DNA of 64,000 bases from Alphaproteobacteria bacterium (lineage in GTDB: Bacteria; Pseudomonadota; Alphaproteobacteria; Rhodobacterales; Rhodobacteraceae). Of this stretch, positions 27,147 to 36,762 are shown piece by piece. The stretch spans positions 1 to 64,000 of the forward strand of contig JAUIDE010000003.1 in assembly GCA_030429105.1 (NCBI GenBank), read 5' to 3'. Below the pieces are notes generated by a model. That model was not told where the DNA came from. It saw only the letters and a program-made list of their open reading frames with translations, and did not search any database. A program made the translations under genes and the position numbers. Numbering within the stretch: position 1 is the stretch's first letter; every line of letters begins with the position of its first letter.

Positions 27147-29021
27147 ATGGCCTACGCTTCGCTCGCCGACAAGGCGGCCTTCGAGACCCAGCCTTTCGAC
27201 GGGCGCCTTGCGGTCAACAACGTCTTCGAACTGCTGACCGAGACGGCGGGGAAATACGGGGCGCGGCCGGCGCTCAGCTTCCAGATCAAAAGCGGCGAGA
27301 AGGACAAGGCGGAGACGCTTACCTGGTCCCGCCTCCACGCGCGCACGGCGCAGGCGGCGAACCTCTTCCGCGATCTCGGCGTCGGGCCGAAGGACGTGGT
27401 CGCCTATCTCCTGCCCAACGCGAACGAGACGGCCATCGCGCTCCTTGGCGGCATGACGGCGGGGATCGTGAACCCGATCAACCCGCTGCTGGAGGCGGAG
27501 CAGATCGGGCAGATCCTGCACGAGACGAATGCGAAGGTGCTCGTCACCCTCGCGCCCTTCCCGAAGACGGACGTGGCGCAGAAGGCGGCGAAGGCGCTCT
27601 CCCATGCGCCGAACGTGAAGCATGTGCTGACGGTGGACCTGAAGCGCTATCTCACGCCGCCGCTCTCCCTCATCGTGCCGCTGATCCGGCCGAAGGTCGC
27701 CTGGCCCTCCGGCGTGAAGGTGGCGGATTTCAACGCGGAGATGGGCAAGCGGCGGGAGACGCTCGCCTTCCCCAACGAGGCGACGCGGGAGACGATCTGC
27801 GCCTATTTCCACACCGGCGGCACGACGGGGATGCCGAAGGTCGCGCAGCACAACCACGGCGGCGCGCTCTACAACGGCTGGGTCGGCGAGGCGGTGCTGG
27901 CGACGGCGGATGACGTGCTGCTCTGCCCGCTGCCGATGTTCCATGTCTTCGCGGCCTATCCCGTCCTCCTCTCCTGCTGCACCTCGGGCGCGCATATGGT
28001 GATGCCGACGCCGCAGGGCTTCCGCGGCGAGGGGGTGTTCGACAATTTCTGGAAGCTGGTGGAGCGCTGGGGCGTCACCTTCATGATCATGGTGCCGACG
28101 GCTGCGGCGGCGCTGATGCAGCGGCCCGTGAACGCGGACATCTCGACGCTGAAGAGCGCGTTCTGCGGCTCCGCGCCGCTGCCGCAGGAACTGTTCCGGC
28201 AGTTCGTGAAGACGACGAACGTCAACATCCTCGAAGGCTACGGCATGACGGAGGCGACCTGCGTCGTCTCCGGCAACCCGCCGCACGGGGAAAAGAAGAT
28301 CGGCTCCGTCGGCATCCCCTTCCCCTATACGGACGTGAAGATCCTCCATTGCGCCGATGACGGGACGATCCTGAAGGAGATGGGGCCGAACGAGATCGGG
28401 GAGATCTGCGTGCTGAACCCCGGCACCTTCCCCGGCTATACCGAGGCGAAGCGGAACGAGGGGCTCTTCGCCACGGGCGGCTATCTCCGCACCGGCGACC
28501 TCGGCAAGTTCGACGATGACGGCTATCTCTGGATCACCGGCCGCGCGAAGGACCTCATCATCCGCGGCGGGCACAACATCGACCCGGCGATCATCGAGGA
28601 GGCGCTGATCGCGCATCCCGCCGTCGCCTTCGTCGGCGCCATCGGCCAGCCGGACGCCTATGCCGGCGAGGTGCCCTGCGCCTATGTCGAGCTGATGCAG
28701 GGCGCCTCCGTGACGGGGGAGGAGTTGCTGGCCTATGCGGCGGAGAACATCTCCGAGCAGGCGGCGCTGCCGAAATATGTCGAGGTGATGACCGAACTGC
28801 CGAAAACGGCCGTCGGCAAGGTGTTCAAGCCCGACCTCCGCCGCGCCGCGATCTCCCGCGTCTATTCCGCCGCGCTGAAGAAGGCGGGGGTGGAGGCGAA
28901 GATCGTGGACGTGGTGGATTCGAAGCAGACCGGCCTCACCGCCATTGTCGCGGGCGGGGACGACGCGAAGATCACCGAGGCGCTGGGGCCATTCCCCCGG
29001 CCGTGGGCTCGGGCGGCCTGA
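27147..29021 (+). CDS. acyl-CoA synthetase (AMP-binding)
   Basis: HTGGTTGMPKVAQHNHG P-loop-like motif, GYGMTEATCVVSGNPP, YLRTGDLGKFDDDGYLWITGRAKDLIIRGGHNIDP. Confidence 0.93.
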   Translation: MAYASLADKAAFETQPFDGRLAVNNVFELLTETAGKYGARPALSFQIKSGEKDKAETLTWSRLHARTAQAANLFRDLGVGPKDVVAYLLPNANETAIALLGGMTAGIVNPINPLLEAEQIGQILHETNAKVLVTLAPFPKTDVAQKAAKALSHAPNVKHVLTVDLKRYLTPPLSLIVPLIRPKVAWPSGVKVADFNAEMGKRRETLAFPNEATRETICAYFHTGGTTGMPKVAQHNHGGALYNGWVGEAVLATADDVLLCPLPMFHVFAAYPVLLSCCTSGAHMVMPTPQGFRGEGVFDNFWKLVERWGVTFMIMVPTAAAALMQRPVNADISTLKSAFCGSAPLPQELFRQFVKTTNVNILEGYGMTEATCVVSGNPPHGEKKIGSVGIPFPYTDVKILHCADDGTILKEMGPNEIGEICVLNPGTFPGYTEAKRNEGLFATGGYLRTGDLGKFDDDGYLWITGRAKDLIIRGGHNIDPAIIEEALIAHPAVAFVGAIGQPDAYAGEVPCAYVELMQGASVTGEELLAYAAENISEQAALPKYVEVMTELPKTAVGKVFKPDLRRAAISRVYSAALKKAGVEAKIVDVVDSKQTGLTAIVAGGDDAKITEALGPFPRPWARAA

Positions 29022-29036
29022 CGGGGCGGGGAGAGG

Positions 29037-29077
29037 CGCCTGCTCACAGTGAGCAGGCGGGTCATCCCGTTGATATC
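29037..29077. repeat. hairpin plus GGTCA-N5-TTGATAT motif
   Basis: cgcctgctcac-a-gtgagcaggcg followed by ggtcatcccgttgatat; related to 61931..61970. Confidence 0.5.
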
Positions 29078-29218
29078 GTAGGGAAATCGGAAACAGGGCG
29101 CAAAAAGCGCGCGTGAGCGTTCCGGCGGGGTCGCGCCCTCCATTACCCTCCCGCCGGGAGGGGGCGGCGCTTCGGGCGCCGCTCGCGCCTCTCCACCCTC
29201 CCCGGAAGAGGCAGGCGA

Positions 29219-30157
29219 TCAGGGCCTCAGCCGGGCGGGGGAGGGGGCGCCGAAGCGGCGGAAGACGTCGGTCATGTGGCTCTGCGAGGCGAAGCCGCAA
29301 TCGAGCGCGATTTCCGCCGTCGTCGCCCGCCCCTCCGCCAGCATGGCGCGGGCGCGGGCGATGCGGCGGGCCATCACCCAGCGATGCGGCGTCTCCCCCG
29401 TCGCGGCGCGGAAGGCGCGGGCGAATTGCGCGGGGGAGAGGCCGGCGGCCTCGGCCAGATCGGCGACGCCGAGCGGCTGCGACGGGTCGGCCTCCACGAG
29501 ATCGGCGACGCGCCGCAGACGCTCGGGCGAGAGCGGCGCAGCGGCGCGCTCCGCCGGCGCGCGGCGCCCCGCGGCGCGGCGGAGGAGATGGGCGGCGAGG
29601 GCGAGCGCCCGCCCCTCGACGGCGAGCCGCGCGCCGGGCTCGCCCGCCTCCGCCTCCCGCGCGATCTCGATGACGGCGCGGCTCACCGCCGGGTCGCCCT
29701 CCCAGCCGAGCACCGGCATGTCGCCCTCGATCCCGGCGAGGAGCCGGATCGACGGGGCGAAATGGATATGGGTGCAGGCGAAGCCCGCCCGCGTCACCCA
29801 GTCCGACGCGGCTTGGGCGGGCACGAGGCAGAAGGCGCCGGGCCGCGCCCCGCCGCCGAGGCTCCGCCCGTCGACGAAGGAGCGCACCGGCTCCGGCTCC
29901 ACGATCTCCTCAACGAAAATGAGGATGTCCGCCTCGGCGCCATGGGCGATGGCGGCTGTCCGGTCCGGGCAGCGGTGCCGGAGGACGGAGACGGGGCCGG
30001 CGCGCCAGAAGCCGCGGATCTTCGGCGTCGTCTCCCGCCAGATGATGTTGTCGAAGGTCGGGATGCCGGTGGCGCAGGTCGCGCCCGCCTCCGGCGCGGC
30101 GAGGGCCGGCGGCGAGGCGCCGGGTTCGGGTTTCCGCGCGGCGGCATTTTCATTCAT
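29219..30157 (-). CDS. AraC family transcriptional regulator
   Basis: C-terminal LGVADLAEAAGLSPAQFARAFRAATGETPHRWVMARRIARARAMLAEGRATTAEIALDCGFASQSHMTDVFRRFG. Confidence 0.93.
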   Translation of the reverse strand: MNENAAARKPEPGASPPALAAPEAGATCATGIPTFDNIIWRETTPKIRGFWRAGPVSVLRHRCPDRTAAIAHGAEADILIFVEEIVEPEPVRSFVDGRSLGGGARPGAFCLVPAQAASDWVTRAGFACTHIHFAPSIRLLAGIEGDMPVLGWEGDPAVSRAVIEIAREAEAGEPGARLAVEGRALALAAHLLRRAAGRRAPAERAAAPLSPERLRRVADLVEADPSQPLGVADLAEAAGLSPAQFARAFRAATGETPHRWVMARRIARARAMLAEGRATTAEIALDCGFASQSHMTDVFRRFGAPSPARLRP

Positions 30158-30291
30158 GCGCCGAATTTATCATTTCGCGCGCGCAATATCCACGGGTTCG
30201 CAGCAGGTTCGCGAAAGGGCGCGCCGATTCTGCGGAAGCCGTGCGCGCGCCGTCCGTTCATCTTTCTCTCGCCCCGAAGTGAGGACAAGAG

Positions 30292-30993
30292 ATGACCGAC
30301 CAACGCCGCCGCGCCGCCCCGCCCGAAGAAGCCGCCTCCCTGGCGCATGACGTCCGCAATTGCGCCGCCGCGCTGGGCCTCCATGTCGGAGCGCTCGAAC
30401 GGAGCCCGGACCCGGCGGCGCGGCGCGCGGCGGAACGGATCGCCGCGGGGCTGGACCGCATCGCGATCCTTTGCGCCGGCGCGACGCGGCGCGCGCCCGC
30501 GGCGGAGACGAAGCTTTCCGACCTCGTGGCGGAGGCGATAGACCTCGCCGAGGCGGCGGCGCCTGGCCCGCTCGCTTTCGAGGCGGCGGTCTCGCCCTCC
30601 GCGGAGGAGACGCCGGGGCCGGTGCGCGCCGCGCTCTTCCGGATCGTGTTCAATCTCGTCCACAACGCCGCCGCAGCCGCCGCGCGCGGCGGGGGATCGC
30701 TCGTGCGCGTCGAGTGCGCGCGGGCGGGCGGGCGGCTCGTCGTCGACGTGTCGGATGACGGGCCGGGCCTGCCGCCGGAGGCCGCCGCGCTCTTTTCCGG
30801 GAGGCCGCCGCGCGGCGTCTTCGCCCCGCGGGGGCTCGGCCTCCGCATCGCCGTCTCGCTGGCGGAGGGCCTTGGAGGGCGGCTCATGCTGCTGCGAAAC
30901 GGGCCGGACGGGGCGACGATCCGCTTCGTCGCGCCGCTGGCGGCGAAGCCCCGGCTGGGCGAAACAACGACCGACCCCGCCTCGGCCGCCTGA
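30292..30993 (+). CDS. small soluble HATPase/histidine kinase-like protein
   Basis: LAHDVRNCAAALGLHVGALE H-box-like, NLVHNAAAAA N-box, DVSDDGPGLP G1, GLGLRIAVSLAEGLGG G2. Confidence 0.85.
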   Translation: MTDQRRRAAPPEEAASLAHDVRNCAAALGLHVGALERSPDPAARRAAERIAAGLDRIAILCAGATRRAPAAETKLSDLVAEAIDLAEAAAPGPLAFEAAVSPSAEETPGPVRAALFRIVFNLVHNAAAAAARGGGSLVRVECARAGGRLVVDVSDDGPGLPPEAAALFSGRPPRGVFAPRGLGLRIAVSLAEGLGGRLMLLRNGPDGATIRFVAPLAAKPRLGETTTDPASAA

Positions 30994-31034
30994 GCCTGGC
31001 GCCAGGACAGACGATCGCTTCGCGTGGTTGCGTC

Positions 31035-31068
31035 ATCCGTCCGGACCGGTGATCCGGCCCGGACGGAT
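31035..31068. terminator. bidirectional terminator-like hairpin between convergent genes
   Basis: atccgtccgg ... ccggacggat, 10-bp stem, 14-nt loop. Confidence 0.5.
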
Positions 31069-31074
31069 AACGCT

Positions 31075-31947
31075 CTAGCGCCAGCCGATCCGCGCGTCGG
31101 AGCCGAGCATCTCGCCGTAGAGATCGGTCCGCCGGTCCCTCAGCACCTGGTTGTATTCGTTCCAGTTGCGCTTGCGCCGCGCGTCCGAGAGGTTGAGGTC
31201 GGCGTAGACGATGGTCTCCTCCGTCGCGCCGGCCGGGCCGCCGATGGGCCAGCCGGTATAGCTGACGATCAGGCTCTGGCCGTTGAAGGGCTGGCCGCGC
31301 TCCGTCCCCACCCGGTCCGCCGCCGCGATGAAGATCGAGTTGGAATGGGCGGCGGCCATGCAGAGGATGTTGGCCATCGCCTCCCGCTTCGGGTCCTGCC
31401 CCGGGATCGGCACCCAGTTCGTCGGCACGCAGACGATGTCCGCTCCCTGCAGCGCCATGAGGCGATAGCTTTCGGGGAACCAGCCGTCATAGCAGATGCA
31501 CATGCCGATGCGGCCGAGGGGCGTGGCGAAGACGGGGAAGCCGAGATCGCCGGGCTCGAAGAAGAGCGCCTCGGCGTTCCAGAGATGGGCTTTCCGGAAT
31601 GTCCCGACATGCCCCTCCGGCCCGATCAGGACGGAGGAATTGTAGAGCTTCGGGCCCTCCCGCTCGGCGATGCCGGCGACGATCCAGACGCCGAGCCGCG
31701 CCGCGGTCTCCTCCCACGCCTCGACCGTTTCGCCCGCCGGGATTTCCTCGGCGAGCGCGAAGGCTTCCTCCCGCGTCTCGAACACATAGCCGGAATTGGC
31801 CAGTTCCGGCAGGACGATCAGCTTCGCGCCCTCGCCCGTCGCCTGTTCGATAAAGTCGAGCGAGCGGGCGACGTTGCGCGCCTTCTCGCCCACGACGGGC
31901 TCCATCTGGATGCAGGCGACGCGGATTTCGGCTTCGGCTCTCGGCAT
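31075..31947 (-). CDS. carbon-nitrogen hydrolase (nitrilase superfamily)
   Basis: Glu ...LIVLPELANSGY, Lys FRKAHLWNAEALFF, Cys GMCICYDGWFPESYRLMAL. Confidence 0.93.
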   Translation of the reverse strand: MPRAEAEIRVACIQMEPVVGEKARNVARSLDFIEQATGEGAKLIVLPELANSGYVFETREEAFALAEEIPAGETVEAWEETAARLGVWIVAGIAEREGPKLYNSSVLIGPEGHVGTFRKAHLWNAEALFFEPGDLGFPVFATPLGRIGMCICYDGWFPESYRLMALQGADIVCVPTNWVPIPGQDPKREAMANILCMAAAHSNSIFIAAADRVGTERGQPFNGQSLIVSYTGWPIGGPAGATEETIVYADLNLSDARRKRNWNEYNQVLRDRRTDLYGEMLGSDARIGWR

Positions 31948-31964
31948 TGTTCCCTCCCGGCGCG

Positions 31965-32660
31965 TCAGGGCGCCAGATAGCGTTTCAGAAGCGGGTCGAC
32001 GGCGATCTCCGCCGAGGGCCCTTCCATCGCGACGCGCCCGCGCTCCATCACCACCGCGCGCGCGGAGACGCGGAGCGCAAGCTCGACATGCTGCTCCACG
32101 ATCACGAGGGCGATCTCCTTCGCGAGGAGGGTCAGTCGGTCCGCGATCTCCTCGATCACGCCGATCCAGACGCCTTCGGTCGGCTCGTCCAGCATCAGGA
32201 GCTTGGGCTTGCCGAGGATGGCGCGGCCGATGGCGAGCATCTTCCGCTCCCCGCCCGATAGCGTGCCGGCCTGCTGGGAGAGGCGGGCGCCGAGCTTCGG
32301 GAAGAAGTCTATCGCCTCGTCATAGCCCTTCGAGCCGGAGGCGACGGCGCCGAGCATCAGGTTCTCCCGCACCGTCAGCGAGCCGAAGACCGCGTGCTCC
32401 TGCGGGACATAGCCAAGGCCGCGGCGCACGCGCCGCTCCGTCCCCTCACCGGCGCAATCCGCGCCGTCGAAGGCGATGCGCCCCTCCCAGGGGGAAAGCT
32501 CCCCGGCGAGGGTCTTGAGCAGGGTCGTCTTGCCGGCGCCGTTGCGGCCGAGCACGGCGAGCCCGCCTTGCGCCGGCGCGATGAAGCTCATGCCGAACAG
32601 CACCTGGCTGCGGCCATAGCCCGAGGTCAGCCCTTCGACGGAGAGGATCGGCTCAGACAC
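31965..32660 (-). CDS. branched-chain amino acid/urea-type ABC transporter ATP-binding protein (LivF/UrtE-like)
   Basis: GRNGAGKTTLLKTLAGE, LSGGERKMLAIGRAILGKPKLLMLDEPTEGV. Confidence 0.93.
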   Translation of the reverse strand: MSEPILSVEGLTSGYGRSQVLFGMSFIAPAQGGLAVLGRNGAGKTTLLKTLAGELSPWEGRIAFDGADCAGEGTERRVRRGLGYVPQEHAVFGSLTVRENLMLGAVASGSKGYDEAIDFFPKLGARLSQQAGTLSGGERKMLAIGRAILGKPKLLMLDEPTEGVWIGVIEEIADRLTLLAKEIALVIVEQHVELALRVSARAVVMERGRVAMEGPSAEIAVDPLLKRYLAP

Positions 32661-33387
32661 GGGTGGTGTAGACCTCCTGCACCTTCGGGGACGCCTCGAT
32701 CTCCGCCACCGTCCCGTCGTCGAGCACGCGCCCGTTGTCGAGGACGGTCAGCCGGTCGCAGATGTCCTTGATGAAGTCGAGGTCGTGCTCGACGATGACG
32801 AGGGCGCAATGCGCCTTGATCGGCATGAGAAGCTCGCCGGTCGCCCTACGCTCCTCCGGGCTCATGCCGCCCGTGGGCTCGTCGAGGAGGAGGAGGCGCG
32901 GCTTGTTGGTGAGCGCCATCGCGATCTCCAGCCATTGCTGCTGGCCGTGGGAAAGCTCGCCCGCGAGATCGTCCGCCCGGTCGGCGAGGCCGAAGCGCTC
33001 CAGCGCGTCCATCGTCTCGTCATGCAGTTCGCCGCGGCTGCGCGAGCGGAGAAGGCCCCAGATCGACCCGCGGGACTGCGAGGCGAGGAGCACGTTGTCA
33101 TAGACGGAGAGCTGCGGCAGCACCGCGGTGATCTGGAACTTGAGCGACAGGCCGGCGCGGGCGCGCATCGGCGGCGGCTCGCGCGTGATGTCCTGACCGC
33201 CGAAGGAGATGGTTCCCTCGTCCGGGTAGTGCACGCCGGCGATGGCCTTGAGAAGGGTGGACTTGCCGGAGCCGTTCGGGCCGATCAGGCCGTGGAAGCT
33301 GTTCGCCTCCACGCTCACGTCCACCCCGCCGAGCGCCTTCAGCCCCCTGAAGGTCTTGGCGACGCCGCGAACCTCAAGGAGCGCCAT
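32653..33387 (-). CDS. ABC transporter ATP-binding protein (LivG/UrtD-like)
   Basis: GPNGSGKSTLLKAIAGVHYPDEG, LSHGQQQWLEIAMALTNKPRLLLLDEPTGGM. Confidence 0.93.
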   Translation of the reverse strand: MALLEVRGVAKTFRGLKALGGVDVSVEANSFHGLIGPNGSGKSTLLKAIAGVHYPDEGTISFGGQDITREPPPMRARAGLSLKFQITAVLPQLSVYDNVLLASQSRGSIWGLLRSRSRGELHDETMDALERFGLADRADDLAGELSHGQQQWLEIAMALTNKPRLLLLDEPTGGMSPEERRATGELLMPIKAHCALVIVEHDLDFIKDICDRLTVLDNGRVLDDGTVAEIEASPKVQEVYTTRV

Positions 33388-34408
33388 CGCCGCCCCCTTT
33401 CCGCTTCTTCCTAGCGCCGATGCCGAAGGAGCCGATCCGCTCCCGCTCCGAGAGGATCACGCCGAGGAGGCCGGTGGGCCGCCAGACGACGACGATCAGC
33501 ATGATGAACCCGAGGATCACCGGCCAGTAGGGTTTCAGCGCGTTGATGTCCGAGAGGATGAACGCCATCGTCTCGATCGCGGCGACGCCGAAGATCGGGC
33601 CGAGGAGCGTGCCGATGCCGCCGAAGAGGCCGTAGAGCACGGCGTAGGTGGAAAGCCCGATCCCCATGCTCGCCGGGCCGATGAAGCCCTCGTGGAAGGC
33701 GTAGAGCCCGCCGGCGAGGCCGGCGATCATGCCCGCGAAGGCGAAGATCAGCGCCTTGAAGACCTGCACGCGGTAGCCGAAATAGGCCAGCCGCTCCTCG
33801 TTCTGCCGCATCCCCGCAAGCACCAGCCCGAATTGTGAGCGCACGATCCAGCGGCTGCCGAGATAGGCGAGGATGAGGAAGAGGAGGATGAAGTAGTAGA
33901 ACCAGACGCCCGGCTCGATCTCCAGACCCGCGACCTTCGCGAATTCCCAGATCGACATGCCGTTCGCCGCGCCCACCCATTGCCAGCCGGCGACGAGCCG
34001 CTCCGCCGCATAGGAGGCGGTGAGCGTGCCGAGGGCGACGAAGATCACCGTCGGCGTCCGCTTGCCGAGAAGGAGGAACCAGCCGACGAGGAGCGCTGCG
34101 ATCAGCCCGGTCGCCATCGAGGCCGGGATGATGAGCAGAAGCTCCACCACCCCCGCCTTGTTGGCGAGGAGCGCGGCCACATAGCCCGCCACGCCGAAAT
34201 AGAGCGCCTGCCCAAAGGTCATGATGCCGGAATAGCCCCAGCAGAGATCGAAGCTGATCGCGAGGATGGCGAGGATCAGCATGCGCGAGGCGATGATCGT
34301 CTGGAAATCCGAGGTGACGTGCGGCACGGCGACGAGCCCGGCGAGGAGCGCGATCTCGATGATCGGGATGATGCGCAGCTGGCGCCGCGGCGTCTCGTCT
34401 CTGGCCAT
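33374..34408 (-). CDS. branched-chain/urea-type ABC transporter permease (LivM/UrtC-like)
   Basis: TM-rich; ISFDLCWGYSGIMTFGQALYFGVAGYVAALL. Confidence 0.92.
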   Translation of the reverse strand: MARDETPRRQLRIIPIIEIALLAGLVAVPHVTSDFQTIIASRMLILAILAISFDLCWGYSGIMTFGQALYFGVAGYVAALLANKAGVVELLLIIPASMATGLIAALLVGWFLLLGKRTPTVIFVALGTLTASYAAERLVAGWQWVGAANGMSIWEFAKVAGLEIEPGVWFYYFILLFLILAYLGSRWIVRSQFGLVLAGMRQNEERLAYFGYRVQVFKALIFAFAGMIAGLAGGLYAFHEGFIGPASMGIGLSTYAVLYGLFGGIGTLLGPIFGVAAIETMAFILSDINALKPYWPVILGFIMLIVVVWRPTGLLGVILSERERIGSFGIGARKKRKGGGDGAP

Positions 34409-34438
34409 GTCGCGCTTTCGCAGGGGGATTCAGGGGGA

Positions 34439-34463
34439 GGCGGGCGCAGGGGCTGCGCCCGCC
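34439..34463. promoter_or_regulatory. GC-rich hairpin in SBP-permease gap
   Basis: ggcgggcgcag-ggg-ctgcgcccgcc, 11-bp stem, between SBP stop and permease start. Confidence 0.55.
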
Positions 34464-34473
34464 CAGGTTCAGG

Positions 34474-35688
34474 TCAGGCGCATTCCTGCGGCGGCACCGC
34501 GCTTTCGGAGGAGATGATCTCCCATTTCCCGCCGACGGACTGGGCGATGTACATGTTCATCTCTACATGGCCCGTCCCGGCGATGACCTTGGCGGGGCCG
34601 CCCGGCCCCTCCGCGATGGCGGCCGAGTTCATCGCCTCGGAGACGGCGTCCCGCGCGAGGTCCCCGTTCGTCGCGATCACGGCCTGCTCGTAGAGCTTGA
34701 TGCCGCGATACATGCCGGTGGAGGCGGAGCCGGCGGTGAACTGGTAGGGCGTGCCCGGCCACATGGCGTTGTAGCCCTCGATCAGCGCCTTCGTCGTCGG
34801 GTCGTCGATCGTGTGGAACATGTCGAGGCAGGAATAGACGCCTTCGAGCTCCCGCGGGGCGACGTAGTTGACCGTGTTCTCGTCGAAATACACGCAGGTC
34901 TGGCCGCCCTTGTCATAGTAGCCGGCTTCGAAGAGCTGCTTCTGGAACGCCTGGAGCCCCGGCGGGATGACGGTGTTGAAGATGTGGTCCACATTCTCCG
35001 ACATGATCCGGGAAATGGTGGCGGAGTATTCGAGCTGGTCGAGCGGGAAGTAATCCTCCATCACCACCTCGCCGCCATTCTCCTCGATCACCTTGCGCGC
35101 CCACTTGTTCAGGAGCTGCGGCCAGATGTAGTTGGCCGAGGGCATGGCGAAGCGCTTGAAGCCCTTTTCCTTGATGAGATAGGGGATGAGGCGCGCGCAT
35201 TGCTGCGCCGGCGTCGGCCCGGTGCAGAAGAGGTGCGGGGTGCATTCCTGCCCCTCATAGAGCTGCGGGTAGATGTAGAGCGTGCGCCCGCGCTGGGTGA
35301 TCGGGTTCTTGATCGCCTCCCGCATCGCGGAGGTGATGCCGCCAAGCACCACGTCCACCTCGCTCTGCTGGATCAGGCGGCGGACATTGCCGACGGCGAC
35401 GCCCGGGTCGGAGGCGGTGTCCTCCAGGAAGAGCTCGATGGGCCGGCCGAGGATGCCGCCGGCGTCGTTGATCGCCTTCACGGCGAACTGCGCCGTCTGC
35501 CAGTTGGCGTTGCCGGAGGGCGCGATGGCGCCTGTGATGTCCGTCGCGATGCCGACCTTGATGGCCCCGGCCTGCGCGTTCGCCCAGTCGGGCCGCAGCA
35601 CCCAGCCGCCTGCGCCCGCGGTCCAGCCCGCCGCGGCGAGCGCGGCCCCCCCGCGGAGAAATCCGCGCCGTGTCGTCGGATTCGTCAT
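34474..35688 (-). CDS. ABC transporter substrate-binding protein (UrtA/AmiC-like)
   Basis: Tat-like N-term TRRGFLRGGAALAAAGW; IKVGIATDITGAIAPSGNANWQTAQFAVKAINDAGGILGRPIELFLEDTASDPGVAVGNVRRLI. Confidence 0.9.
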   Translation of the reverse strand: MTNPTTRRGFLRGGAALAAAGWTAGAGGWVLRPDWANAQAGAIKVGIATDITGAIAPSGNANWQTAQFAVKAINDAGGILGRPIELFLEDTASDPGVAVGNVRRLIQQSEVDVVLGGITSAMREAIKNPITQRGRTLYIYPQLYEGQECTPHLFCTGPTPAQQCARLIPYLIKEKGFKRFAMPSANYIWPQLLNKWARKVIEENGGEVVMEDYFPLDQLEYSATISRIMSENVDHIFNTVIPPGLQAFQKQLFEAGYYDKGGQTCVYFDENTVNYVAPRELEGVYSCLDMFHTIDDPTTKALIEGYNAMWPGTPYQFTAGSASTGMYRGIKLYEQAVIATNGDLARDAVSEAMNSAAIAEGPGGPAKVIAGTGHVEMNMYIAQSVGGKWEIISSESAVPPQECA

Positions 35689-35689
35689 G

Positions 35690-36574
35690 TCACCGTCTCC
35701 CTGAGTTGATGAGGCCGTTCGGCCTGAATTTCACGATCACCAGAGCCGTCACGAACACCAGCACCTCGGCCACGACGGGGCTGACGGCGCCCCCGACGCC
35801 CGGAATCTCCCGCAGCCACTGGAAGCCCGGCACCATCGAGCCGATCATCGCGGCGCCCAGCAGCGGCCCCTCGAAGGAGCCGACGCCGCCGAGCATGACG
35901 GAGAGGAAGGCCTGCACGAGGAAGCGGACGCCAAGGTCGGCGGAAAGTGAGAAGAGCGGCACCATCAGCGCCCCGGCGAGCCCCGCGAGCGCGGCGCCGA
36001 GCGCGAAGGTCAGCGCATAGAGCCGGTCGGTCGAAACGCCGGAGGCGCGGGCCAGCGCCGGGTTTTCCAGCGCGCCGCGAATCTGCAAGCCGGTCGCGCT
36101 CCGCGTCAGGAAGAGCCAGGCGGCGACCATCACGCCGAGGGTCGAGACGATGATGACCGTCCGCCAGATCGAGAAGCTGAGCCCGCCGACGGAGAAGGAG
36201 CCGGGGATCGGCTCCTCAATCGCGTAATACTGCCCGCCGATCAGCCCGCGCACGATTTCCCGGATGATGAGGCCGATGGCGTAGGTCGCGAGCATGGCGA
36301 TGATCGGTTGCGCGTAGAGCCGGCGAATCACGCTTCGCTCCACCGCCGCGCCGAAGGCGCCGACGACGAACGGGGCGACGAGCATGCCGAGCCAGATCGG
36401 CAGCCCCCATTCGCGGAAGAGATAGACGGTGTAGGCCCCGAGCAGCACGAACTCGCCGTGGCCGAGATTGAAGATCCCCATCAGGCTGGCGATTACGGCG
36501 AGGCCCGAGACGACGAGGACCATGATGGAGGCGAAGGCGGCGATGTCGAAGGCCAGCTTCACGACGTCATCCAC
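35690..36574 (-). CDS. branched-chain/urea-type ABC transporter permease (LivH/UrtB-like)
   Basis: GIFNLGHGEFVLLGAYTVYLF, TGLQIRGALENPALARASGVSTDRLYALTFALGAALAGLAGAL. Confidence 0.92.
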   Translation of the reverse strand: MDDVVKLAFDIAAFASIMVLVVSGLAVIASLMGIFNLGHGEFVLLGAYTVYLFREWGLPIWLGMLVAPFVVGAFGAAVERSVIRRLYAQPIIAMLATYAIGLIIREIVRGLIGGQYYAIEEPIPGSFSVGGLSFSIWRTVIIVSTLGVMVAAWLFLTRSATGLQIRGALENPALARASGVSTDRLYALTFALGAALAGLAGALMVPLFSLSADLGVRFLVQAFLSVMLGGVGSFEGPLLGAAMIGSMVPGFQWLREIPGVGGAVSPVVAEVLVFVTALVIVKFRPNGLINSGRR

Positions 36575-36614
36575 GGCCGGCTCTCCTTTTCTCGGATGGG
36601 CTCAAGGATTTCCC

Positions 36615-36626
36615 TTGTCCGGACAA
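36615..36626. promoter_or_regulatory. 12-bp palindrome TTGTCCGGACAA in divergent intergenic region (candidate operator)
   Basis: Perfect dyad between divergent livH-like (36574) and AtzG-like (36763) starts. Confidence 0.4.
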
Positions 36627-36762
36627 AAGCACGGCATTTACACTTCGGCAAGCATCTCCTTGAAGTTGAAGTGCGGAATGTCCACAAATTTGGTGCGGCG
36701 GAATCGCACATCGGGGTGAGCAGGGTGATGCAGAAGTCGAAACACTCTTTCCGGAGGTCGAG

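Noticed and set aside
29100-29218. GC-rich inverted repeats between acyl-CoA synthetase and AraC genes as a further copy of the 135-bp element
   Set aside because: Hairpins exist but the conserved GCGGTTTAT/GCGTCTTGAG tail blocks of the repeat are not present.
26790-29300. 836-aa minus-strand ORF
   Set aside because: Shadow of the clear acyl-CoA synthetase and hspQ genes.
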